Source: Bradyrhizobium sediminis (GTDB taxonomy: Bacteria > Pseudomonadota > Alphaproteobacteria > Rhizobiales > Xanthobacteraceae). Taken from it: a stretch of DNA of 64,000 nt. Position numbers and translations under genes: made by a program. The notes beneath the pieces are model-generated. The model saw nothing but the letters and a program-made list of their open reading frames with translations. It had not been told where the DNA came from and ran no database searches. Location: the NCBI RefSeq assembly GCF_018736085.1, contig NZ_CP076134.1:5342501-5406500 (forward strand). Reading direction: 5' to 3'. Shown in pieces: positions 57,453-64,000 of this stretch (position 1 is its first letter; each line of letters opens with the position of its first letter).

Positions 57453-58220
57453 ATGGCCGCCGAAATTCGCCTGTTCACCTGCCTCAACGATAATTTCGGC
57501 TATCTGATCCACGACCCCGCGACCAGGGCCACCGCCTCGATCGACGCGCCGGAAGCCGCACCCATCATCAAGGCGCTGGAGCGCGAGGGCTGGACGCTGA
57601 CGGATATCCTGATCACCCATCATCATGGCGACCATGTCGGCGGCGTCGCCGAACTGAAGCAAAAATACGGATGCCGCGTGGTTGGGCCGCACGACAAGTC
57701 CACCAAGATCGCCAATGTCGACCTGCGCGCCGGCCAGGGCGATGTCGTCAAGATAGGAAACCTGCTGGCGCGGGTGCTGGAAACGCCGGGCCACACGCTC
57801 GACCACATCAGCTATGTGTTCGACAGCGAGAAGGCGCTGTTCGCCGCCGACACGCTGTTCTCGATCGGCTGCGGCCGGGTGTTCGAAGGCAACTATCCGA
57901 TGATGTGGGAATCGCTGTTGAAGCTGCGCGCGTTGCCCGACGACTTCAAACTCTATTGCGGCCATGAATATACCGCCGCCAACGTCAAATTCGCGCTCAC
58001 CGTCGAGCCCGACAATGCCGCGCTGAAGGCGCGCGCCGAGGAAGTGACGCGGCTGCGCGCCGCCAACAAGCCGACCGTCCCGACGCTGCTCGGCGACGAG
58101 AAGAAAGCCAATGTATTCCTGCGCGCCGACGAACCGTCGGTCGCCGCCGGCGTGCGGATGAAGGGCAGGAGCGCCGCCGAAGTGTTCGGCGAATTGCGCG
58201 AACGCAAGAACAAATCCTGA
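57453..58220 (+). CDS. gloB: Hydroxyacylglutathione hydrolase (glyoxalase II)
   Basis: A protein of 255 residues from ATG 57453 (MAAEIRLFTCLNDNFGYLIHD), with CGGAGA upstream. Metal ligands are in THHHGDHVGG, ETPGHTLDHISY, FAADTLF and CGHEYT. It hydrolyses S-lactoylglutathione to lactate in methylglyoxal detoxification. The DUF985 cupin gene starts 14 bases later, probably in the same transcript. Confidence 0.95.
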   Translation: MAAEIRLFTCLNDNFGYLIHDPATRATASIDAPEAAPIIKALEREGWTLTDILITHHHGDHVGGVAELKQKYGCRVVGPHDKSTKIANVDLRAGQGDVVKIGNLLARVLETPGHTLDHISYVFDSEKALFAADTLFSIGCGRVFEGNYPMMWESLLKLRALPDDFKLYCGHEYTAANVKFALTVEPDNAALKARAEEVTRLRAANKPTVPTLLGDEKKANVFLRADEPSVAAGVRMKGRSAAEVFGELRERKNKS

Positions 58221-58233
58221 TGGCAAGATCCTG

Positions 58234-58668
58234 ATGGTTGAGCTGCCGACCGCCGCCGAGATCATCGCACGGCTCGAGTTGAAGCCGCACCCCGAGGGCG
58301 GGCACTATCGCGAGACCTTTCGCGATACCCGCGTCGACGCCGACGGACGATCCGCATCCACCGCGATCTATTTCCTGCTGGCGCGCGGCGAACGCTCGCA
58401 CTGGCACCGCATCGACGCGGTCGAGACTTGGCATTATTACGCCGGCCACGCACTGACCCTGCAGATCGCCGATAATGCGGATTGGCGCACCGTCCGGCTC
58501 GGCTCCGATCTCGCCGCCGGCGAGCTGCCGCAGGTGGTCGTGCCGGCGCAGACGTGGCAATCGGCGGAAAGCGCTGGCGACTGGACGCTGGTCGGATGCA
58601 CCGTTGCGCCCGGATTCGATTTCGCAGCATTCGAACTGGCGCCGAAGGGCTGGATGCCCGCGGGCTAG
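58234..58668 (+). CDS. DUF985 cupin-like protein
   Basis: A protein of 144 residues. EIIARLELKPHPEGGHYRETFRD, AIYFLLARGERSHWHRIDAVETWHYYAGHALTLQI and GCTVAPGFDFAAFELA are the conserved blocks of DUF985, a cupin fold with a histidine-lined pocket. The function is unknown. It is linked to gloB. Confidence 0.92.
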   Translation: MVELPTAAEIIARLELKPHPEGGHYRETFRDTRVDADGRSASTAIYFLLARGERSHWHRIDAVETWHYYAGHALTLQIADNADWRTVRLGSDLAAGELPQVVVPAQTWQSAESAGDWTLVGCTVAPGFDFAAFELAPKGWMPAG

Positions 58669-58670
58669 AG

Positions 58671-58769
58671 CCTTTTCCCTTCCGATTGAATCGGAACGGG
58701 GCTCTACTTTTTGTTTCGACGCGCTTTCTTCACGCGAACCGGTATCCACTTCGCTTGAAAACGCTCTAA
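58671..58769. repeat. Dispersed intergenic repeat, family E copy 2
   Basis: CCGATTGAATCGGAACGGGGC, then TTTTTGTTTCGACGCG, then GCGAACCGGTATCCACTTCGCTTG and AAAACGCTCTAA. It matches the copy at 29727-29817. It lies between convergent cupin and transporter genes. The CCGATTGAATCGG hairpin followed by T-rich DNA may be a terminator. Confidence 0.7.
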
Positions 58770-59638
58770 CGTCGCCGCGCGAACATGTCCTTCGCCGCGA
58801 TCAGACCGCCGCCGGCGATCAGGATTGCGGCGATGGCGATGTTCGCACTCGGCCGGGCAAAACCCGCCAGAATCAGAAACGCGGTCGAGAGCAGCGGCGT
58901 CGCGTAGGACGCCGCCCCCAGCACGCGGATGTCGCCGCGCTTCATCCCGATGTCCCAGGCATAGAATGCAGCGCCGACCGGGCCGACGCCGAGCGCTGCG
59001 ATCGCAAGCCACTGCACCGTCGTGTCCGGCCAGACCGTGACCTCGACCAGCCCATGCACCGCAGCCGCAAGCAGCGCGGTCGCCGCGCAAAAACCCGCCA
59101 CCGCATCGGTCGGCACCGCCTTGAGCTTGCGCGACATCACCGAATAGGCCGCCCACACGAAGGCCGCGACGAAGGCCGCGATCAGGCCGGGCAGTTGGCC
59201 GGGCGCGAAATCGACGCTGCTGTTTCCGACAAACAGCAGCACCGTGCCAGCAAGGCCGAGCAAGGCACCGATAATGTGGTGCGGCAAGAGCCGTTCGCCG
59301 GGGAGGACGGCGGAAAACACCACAATCAGGAGTGGCCACAGATAATTCAGGAGACCCGCTTCGGCCGGCGGCGCAAAGCGCAGCGCCAGGAAATACAGCG
59401 CGTGGTAGCCGAACAGGCCGCCGATCCCGACGAGCCACGCCGTGGACGGCTGCCGTAGCGCGCGCATCGCTTCCGGCCGCCCGATCCAGGTCAGCGCTCC
59501 GACCAGCGCGCCGACCGCAAACGTCATGGCGGCGAGCTGGAACGCGGGAATTTTCCCGGTCGCCACCGTCAGCACGGCCAGCAGCGACCACATCAGGATT
59601 GCGGTCAGTCCGATCAGGGTAGCGGTGCGTGGGGTCAT
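58766..59638 (-). CDS. DMT-family transporter, YddG-like (aromatic amino acid exporter type)
   Basis: A protein of 290 residues with ten hydrophobic helices in two EamA halves. ATLIGLTAILMWSLLAVLTVATGKIPAFQLAAMTF and AGLLNYLWPLLIVVFSAVLPGERL match the YddG branch, which exports aromatic amino acids. The substrate is inferred. The gene is between repeats E2 and A4. Confidence 0.88.
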   Translation of the reverse strand: MTPRTATLIGLTAILMWSLLAVLTVATGKIPAFQLAAMTFAVGALVGALTWIGRPEAMRALRQPSTAWLVGIGGLFGYHALYFLALRFAPPAEAGLLNYLWPLLIVVFSAVLPGERLLPHHIIGALLGLAGTVLLFVGNSSVDFAPGQLPGLIAAFVAAFVWAAYSVMSRKLKAVPTDAVAGFCAATALLAAAVHGLVEVTVWPDTTVQWLAIAALGVGPVGAAFYAWDIGMKRGDIRVLGAASYATPLLSTAFLILAGFARPSANIAIAAILIAGGGLIAAKDMFARRR

Positions 59639-59645
59639 TTATCTT

Positions 59646-59750
59646 GTCATTCCGGGGCGCGCGCGCAGCGCGAACCCGGAATCTCGAGATTCCCCGATGT
59701 GCAATTGCACATCTGAGGTCTGGTGCTGACGCACCATCCCGGAATGACGG
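59646..59750. repeat. Palindromic repeat, family A copy 4
   Basis: GTCATTCCGGGGCGCGCGCG, GAATCTCGAGATTCCCC, inserted GATGTGCAATTGCACATC hairpin, then CATCCCGGAATGACGG. A family B right-arm fragment follows at 59756-59778. Confidence 0.85.
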
Positions 59751-59755
59751 CGCCT

Positions 59756-59778
59756 GGATGGCTTCCTCGCAATGACGG
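59756..59778. repeat. Fragment of family B repeat
   Basis: GGATGGCTTCCTCGCAATGACGG matches only the right arm of family B. It lies after repeat A4 and just beyond the phaB stop. Confidence 0.6.
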
Positions 59779-59786
59779 AAGTCACA

Positions 59787-60512
59787 TCACACCATGTACT
59801 GGCCGCCGTTGACCGTCAGCGTCGAGCCGGTGATGCCGCCGGCCTCATCGGCGGCGAGGAACACCACGGCGCGGGCGATTTCCTCGGGCTCGCCGAGGCG
59901 GCCGGTCGGGATCAGCGGCAGGATGTTTTTCTCCAAAACCTCCTTCGGCACTGCCTGCACCATCTCGGTGTTGATGTAGCCCGGACAGATCGCGTTCACG
60001 GTGATGCCGCCCTTGGCATTCTCCAGCGCGAGCGCCTTGGTGAAGCCGATGTCGCCGGCTTTGGCGGCCGAATAATTGACCTGGCCGAACTGGCCCTTCT
60101 GGCCGTTGATCGAGGAGATGTTGATAACGCGGCCGAACTTGCGCGCGCGCATGCCCTCGATCACCTGACGGGTCATGTTGAACAACGAGCCGAGATTGGT
60201 GTTGATGACCGTATTCCACTGCTCCAGCGTCATCTTGTGGAACGCGCCGTCCTTGGTGATTCCGGCATTGTTGACCAGCACGTCGACCGGACCGAGCTCG
60301 GCCTCGACCTTCTTGATACCGGCGGCGCAGGCGTCGAAGGAACTGACGTCCCACTTGTAGACGGGGATACCGGTCTCTGCCTTGAATTTCTCCGCCGCCG
60401 CATCATTGCCGGCGTAGCTGGCGGCCACTTTGTAACCGGCAGCCTTCATTGCCTTGCTGATCGCAGCGCCAATGCCCCGCGTTCCCCCCGTCACCAACGC
60501 AACACGTGCCAT
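59787..60512 (-). CDS. phaB: Acetoacetyl-CoA reductase
   Basis: A protein of 241 residues of the short-chain dehydrogenase family. TGGTRGIGAAISKAMKAAGY is the NADPH site; YSAAKAGDIGFTKALALE holds the catalytic Tyr and Lys; AICPGYINTEMVQAVPKEVLE is characteristic of PhbB. It makes (R)-3-hydroxybutyryl-CoA for PHB. GGGAAGGATTCGAC precedes the ATG. A terminator separates it from phaA upstream, so it may have its own promoter in 60513-60588. Confidence 0.95.
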   Translation of the reverse strand: MARVALVTGGTRGIGAAISKAMKAAGYKVAASYAGNDAAAEKFKAETGIPVYKWDVSSFDACAAGIKKVEAELGPVDVLVNNAGITKDGAFHKMTLEQWNTVINTNLGSLFNMTRQVIEGMRARKFGRVINISSINGQKGQFGQVNYSAAKAGDIGFTKALALENAKGGITVNAICPGYINTEMVQAVPKEVLEKNILPLIPTGRLGEPEEIARAVVFLAADEAGGITGSTLTVNGGQYMV

Positions 60513-60588
60513 GTCGAATCCTTCCCTTGGCGCTCTTTGACCTGCTTTTGTTTAGCTTCGAATTAAGCGGGCCGATTGACGAACATCA

Positions 60589-60622
60589 AGAAATAAAACG
60601 CCCGGCATCGAGGCCGGGCGCT
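60589..60622 (-). terminator. Rho-independent terminator after phaA
   Basis: On the minus strand an 8-bp stem CGCCCGGC / GCCGGGCG (60599-60606 with 60613-60620), six-base loop, then TTTTATTT. It lies about 60 bases past the phaA stop and upstream of phaB. Confidence 0.85.
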
Positions 60623-60683
60623 TCATCTTAAGGATAAGCCACGCAATTGCGAGATGATCTTTTCATCACACTGCGCTGCAAGT

Positions 60684-61862
60684 CTAGTCGCGTGCGATGC
60701 ACATCGCGATGCCCATACCGCCGCCGATGCACAGCGTGGCGAGGCCCTTCTTGGCGTCGCGCTTCTGCATCTCGTGCAGCAGCGTCACCAGCACCCGCGC
60801 GCCGGAGGCGCCGACCGGGTGACCGATCGCGATCGCGCCGCCATTGACGTTGACCTTGGAGGTGTCCCAGCCGAGGTCCTTGTTGACCGCGCAGGCCTGC
60901 GCCGCGAAGGCTTCGTTGGCCTCGATCAGATCGAGGTCGCCGATATTCCAGCCGGCCTTCTTCAACGCGGCGCGCGACGCCGGGATCGGGCCGGTTCCCA
61001 TGATCTTGGGATCGACGCCGGCCTGGCCCCACGACACGATGCGGCCCAGCACCTTCTTGCCTTCCTTGGCCGCCTGCTTCGCGGTCATCAGCACCACGGC
61101 GGCGGCGCCGTCATTGATGCCCGACGCGCTGCCGGCGGTGACGGTGCCGTCCTTCTCGAACGCCGGCTTGAGCTTGGCCATCGCATCGAGCGTCGCGCCA
61201 TGGCGGGGATACTCGTCATCGCTGACGATGATGTCGCCCTTGCGGGTCTTGATGGTGACGGGGACGATCTCGTCCTTGAACTTGCCGGCCTTCTGCGCGG
61301 CCTCGGCCTTGTTCTGCGAAGCGACGGCGAATTCGTCCTGCTGGTTGCGGGTGATCTGGTACTGCCGGGCGACGTTCTCGGCGGTATTGCCCATGTGGTA
61401 GCCGTTGAAGGCGTCCCACAAGCCGTCTCTGATCATGGTGTCGATGAACTCGACCGGGCCCATTTTGGTGCCGCCGCGCAGATACTGCGCGTGGGGGGCC
61501 ATGCTCATGGATTCCTGGCCGCCGGCGACGACGATGTTGGAATCGCCGTTGAGCAGCGCCTGGTAGCCCAGCGCCACCGTGCGCAGGCCCGAGCCGCAGA
61601 GCTGATTGACGCCCCAGGCCGGGCTTTCCACCGGGATGCCGGCGGCGATCGAGGCCTGGCGGGCCGGGTTCTGGCCCTGCGCCGCGGTCAGGATCTGCCC
61701 CATGATGACCTCGGAGACGCGGCCCGGCTCGATCCCGGCGCGCTCCAGCGCGGCCTTGATGGCGACGGCGCCGAGATCGTGCGCGGGCGTGGTGGCGAAG
61801 GCGCCGTTGAAACTACCGACCGGGGTGCGGGCAGCGGCGACGATGACGACATCGTCTGACAT
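60684..61862 (-). CDS. phaA: Acetyl-CoA acetyltransferase (beta-ketothiolase)
   Basis: A protein of 392 residues from ATG 61862; an ATG two codons upstream overlaps the AGGAG ribosome site and is less likely. Active-site Cys in [14 protein letters not shown], His in [15 protein letters not shown] and the second Cys in [12 protein letters not shown] are all present. It condenses two acetyl-CoA in the first step of PHB formation. It is the first gene of the minus-strand PHB pair and is divergent from phaR. Confidence 0.96.
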   Translation of the reverse strand: MSDDVVIVAAARTPVGSFNGAFATTPAHDLGAVAIKAALERAGIEPGRVSEVIMGQILTAAQGQNPARQASIAAGIPVESPAWGVNQLCGSGLRTVALGYQALLNGDSNIVVAGGQESMSMAPHAQYLRGGTKMGPVEFIDTMIRDGLWDAFNGYHMGNTAENVARQYQITRNQQDEFAVASQNKAEAAQKAGKFKDEIVPVTIKTRKGDIIVSDDEYPRHGATLDAMAKLKPAFEKDGTVTAGSASGINDGAAAVVLMTAKQAAKEGKKVLGRIVSWGQAGVDPKIMGTGPIPASRAALKKAGWNIGDLDLIEANEAFAAQACAVNKDLGWDTSKVNVNGGAIAIGHPVGASGARVLVTLLHEMQKRDAKKGLATLCIGGGMGIAMCIARD

Positions 61863-62281
61863 GGACATCTCCTGAGGTTGAGCTTTTTGGGGCTTGAGGG
61901 CGTGGGTGGCGGACGCCGGATTGGCAGGCCAGTCTCCTAGCTCATCCTCTTAACGTAGTTGAGGCATGTCAATCGGCCAGAGGACGGAATCTTGCCGCGG
62001 CGCACTCAAAATGACGTCCGGGCATTTTCAGGCAAAGCGGAAGCCGGTTGGCCGTCAGAAAAATGGCTACCTTAGATTGCGCGTCGCCTAACCGCAAAAC
62101 CGGCAACCGCGGACCAAGCGCTGCACATTCCTGAGCAGTGCCTATGCCTTGGAATTAACCGTGGCGCACAAAACGGTAGCCGAACCGCATTGAAAATGCT
62201 TACTTTGCTGCGATGCGTTGCTCGTCTGCCCTTCGGCGATGCCGTCGGGTTCCCTTGTCCTCGGTGTGCATTGTGTGAGCC
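61863..62281. promoter_or_regulatory. Divergent phaA/phaR regulatory region
   Basis: A 419-bp gap with no gene. It contains GCTGCACATTCCTGAGCAG (62131-62149) and TTTGCTGCGATGCGTTGCTCG near 62205; PhaR proteins bind TGC/GCA-rich sites, so these are candidates. Promoters could not be assigned. Confidence 0.4.
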
Positions 62282-62893
62282 ATGGCGAAATCAGACCAAC
62301 CCACCACGATCAAGAAATACGCGAACCGGCGGCTCTATAATACCGGCACCAGCACCTATGTGACGCTCGAGGATCTCGCAGCGATGGTGAAGGAGGGCGA
62401 GGACTTCCTCGTCTACGACGCCAAGACCGGTGACGACATTACCCGCTCGGTGCTGGCGCAGATCATTTTCGAGCAGGAAAACAAGGCCGGCCAGAACCTG
62501 CTGCCGACCACCTTCCTGCGGCAGCTGATCCGGTTCTACGGCGACAGCATGCAGATGGTGGTGCCGAAGTATCTCGAGCAGTCGATCGACACGCTGACCC
62601 GCGAGCAGGAAAAGTTCCGCAAGCAGCTGACCAATACCTTCAGCGGCACGCCCTTTGCTCCCTTGGAGGAGCACGTCCGCCGCAACATGGAATTGTTTCA
62701 GCAGACGTTCTCGATGTTCAAGCCGTTCGTGCCGCCGCGCGCCGGGGCCGCAGCCGAACCCGAGAAGGCGCCGGAGCCGGCGCCCGACGCAGACAATATC
62801 GACGACCTGCGCCGTCAGATGAAGGACATGCAGGAACGGCTCGAGCGGATGTCGAAAGAGCCGAAGAAGGAAGAGCCGAAGAAGGAAGAGTAG
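62282..62893 (+). CDS. phaR: Polyhydroxyalkanoate synthesis repressor PhaR
   Basis: A protein of 203 residues. The PHB accumulation N-terminal DNA-binding domain (TIKKYANRRLYNTGTSTYVTLEDLAAMVKEGEDFLVYDAKTGDDITRSVLAQIIFEQE) is followed by a PHB_acc domain (LLPTTFLRQLIRFYGDSMQMVVPKYLEQS). The C-terminus is a charged EPKKEEPKKEE repeat. It binds both phasin promoters and PHB granules, relieving repression when polymer builds up. Its place divergent from phaA fits. Confidence 0.96.
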   Translation: MAKSDQPTTIKKYANRRLYNTGTSTYVTLEDLAAMVKEGEDFLVYDAKTGDDITRSVLAQIIFEQENKAGQNLLPTTFLRQLIRFYGDSMQMVVPKYLEQSIDTLTREQEKFRKQLTNTFSGTPFAPLEEHVRRNMELFQQTFSMFKPFVPPRAGAAAEPEKAPEPAPDADNIDDLRRQMKDMQERLERMSKEPKKEEPKKEE

Positions 62894-62933
62894 TTTCTTC
62901 CTTTGTCGTGTCTGCACGGGAATTTCTCCGCGT

Positions 62934-62962
62934 GTCGTCCCCGCGAACGCGGGGACCCATAT
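62934..62962. repeat. Partial palindromic repeat, family C copy 4
   Basis: GTCGTCCCCGCGAACGCGG and GGACCCAT match the family C left part, then similarity ends abruptly. The missing second half and the adjacent transposase suggest that the insertion sequence cut it. Confidence 0.7.
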
Positions 62963-64000
62963 GTGGACGGCCCCCGTGCCACAAGAGTTTTTTGAGGTCT
63001 GATCGGATCGCTTGCATCCATATGTCCGGCCTGTTGGTGCGGTCGCTTGGACCGCTGGCCAAGATGGCTTCCGCGACGCGAGTTCCAAACAACCACACGA
63101 CCTGTCTTGGGCCAATGGGTCCCACGGATTGTCTCGCACCTCGGATCGATCGATCCTACCATCTGCTCCTCTTGCAGCTCCGGCTCAGCCGATAAGACGA
63201 ACTTACCGGCTGATCTCTTAGGCGGCTGACGCCGATGCCTCAGACATCCGCGCGCCGTCGTAATTATCCCCCGTAACCATCAGTTTCCAGGCGATGCGGG
63301 CAATCTTGTTGGCGAGCGCCACCGCCGCGAGTTTTGGCGGCTTGCGCTTGAGCAAAGCGATCAGCCAGGGCGATGGATGGCCACGGCCGTACTTCGCCTG
63401 CTGAATCACGGCGGTCGCTCCTGCCACCAGCACGCTGCGCAACCTCTCATCGCCGGCACGGGTGATCTTGCCGAGCCGGGTTTTGCCGGCAGTGGAGTGG
63501 TCTTTCGGGGTCAGTCCGAGCCAGGCCGCAAAATGCCGGCCCGAGGAGAAGGCACGCGGATCAGGCGTCTTCATCACCAGCGCCGTGGCGCCGATCGGCC
63601 CGACTCCTGGAATCTTCGCCAAGCGCCGGCTATCGGCATTGCCGCGGTGCCAGGCCCTCAGCCTGGCTTCGATTGCCTTCAACTCTCCCTGCAACTGCGC
63701 GTACTCGCGGCCCTGGACCGCAAACGACTCGCGCGCCAGCGCCGGCACGCTGTCATCTTGCGCGATGCCAGCTAAAAGCGGTTCGATCTTGTCGAGGCCC
63801 TTGGCCACCGCAAGGCCGAACTCTGCCGCATAGCCCCGGATCATATTGCTGAGCTGGGTGCGACGGGCGACCATCTGCTCGCGGAGACCTGCCAGCATCA
63901 AAGCTGCCTGCTGCTCGGCCGTCTTCACTGGCACAAACCGCATCGTCGGTCGGCCCATCGCTTCACACAGCCCCTCGGCATCTCGCCCGTCGTTCTTGTT
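62962..64000 (-). mobile_element. IS110/IS1111-family element, cut by the window edge
   Basis: It contains a transposase on the minus strand and 255 non-coding bases after its stop, a normal 3' end for the IS1111 group, where the guide RNA is encoded. The end at about 62962 is inferred from the broken family C repeat. The other end lies beyond 64000. Confidence 0.65.
63218..64000 (-). CDS. IS110/IS1111-family transposase (N-terminus beyond window)
   Basis: 261 codons are visible without a stop to the edge. The first visible residues NKNDGRDAEGLCEA followed by RPTMRFVPVKTAEQQA are the fourth DEDD motif (KNDxxDA) of this family, so the RuvC-like start lies to the right. The C-terminal Transposase_20 domain has LAKIPGVGPIGATALV, FAAWLGLTPKDHSTAGKTRLGKITRAGDERLRSVLVAGA. 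It differs clearly from the transposase at 12166-13335. No frameshift was seen. Confidence 0.93.
   Translation of the reverse strand, partial: NKNDGRDAEGLCEAMGRPTMRFVPVKTAEQQAALMLAGLREQMVARRTQLSNMIRGYAAEFGLAVAKGLDKIEPLLAGIAQDDSVPALARESFAVQGREYAQLQGELKAIEARLRAWHRGNADSRRLAKIPGVGPIGATALVMKTPDPRAFSSGRHFAAWLGLTPKDHSTAGKTRLGKITRAGDERLRSVLVAGATAVIQQAKYGRGHPSPWLIALLKRKPPKLAAVALANKIARIAWKLMVTGDNYDGARMSEASASAA

Overview
The window is GC-rich, densely coding alphaproteobacterial chromosome. Gene content and order suggest the Bradyrhizobium/Rhodopseudomonas group (Nitrobacteraceae): cobS-cobT, bolA, a CBS-domain hemolysin-like protein, aroB-aroK-xerD; ubiG-lysC; ptsP-prfA-prmC-DUF4167; and phaA/phaB opposite phaR. 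Many intergenic gaps hold palindromic repeats of the REP-like kind common in these genomes. No tRNA, rRNA or CRISPR array was seen. Assignments rest on reading translations and motifs; no database search was possible.

Layout. 1-4217: fdxA (cut by the left edge), an S4 RNA-binding protein and a SUV3-like helicase, all on the minus strand. 4642-6607: a DUF3108 exported protein, rpmB with a clear promoter and terminator, then a second, partial copy of the rpmB 3' end. 6634-10387: a visibly AT-richer three-gene operon with overlapping genes (nuclease-like effector, small middle protein, SMC-like ATPase with a zinc motif). It is best explained as an ABC-3C-type defence system and is the main accessory feature. 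10606-11892: a DUF2235 alpha/beta hydrolase. 12090-13846: an IS110-family element whose ends can be placed because it splits a palindromic repeat. 14166-19000: a chemoreceptor, a type II dehydroquinase, an old-yellow-enzyme oxidoreductase and a phytase-esterase-like Tat protein. 18997-22033: cobT and cobS (aerobic cobalt insertion). 22506-24898: two divergent citrate-synthase-family genes, one carrying an N-terminal helix-turn-helix, with two palindromes between them.

25022-33689: DnaJ-like protein, bolA, CNNM/CBS protein, aroB, aroK, a 48-residue membrane protein, xerD, accA and an L,D-transpeptidase lipoprotein. 33831-41395: secA, a parvulin-type isomerase, argJ, a TadG-like protein and mutT. 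41531-48704: a methyltransferase, comF, grxC, a nitrilase-family amidase, DUF1178, a DMT transporter, ubiG, a PH-domain membrane protein and lysC. 48876-50275: a glutathione transferase and a VOC protein sitting between lysC and ptsP. 50688-56450: ptsP, prfA, prmC, DUF4167. 56546-59638: a methyltransferase, gloB, a DUF985 cupin and a YddG-like transporter. 59787-62893: the polyhydroxybutyrate genes phaB, phaA and phaR. 62962 to the right edge: a second IS110/IS1111-type element, cut by the window and also abutting a palindromic repeat.

The core genes form short functional groups: PHB synthesis and its regulator; shikimate genes aroK/aroB with translational overlap; translation termination prfA with its methylase prmC; CobS/CobT chelatase. 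The accessory layer (defence operon, two IS110-family elements, rpmB duplication, isolated aroQ, GST/VOC pair) lies at repeat-rich junctions.
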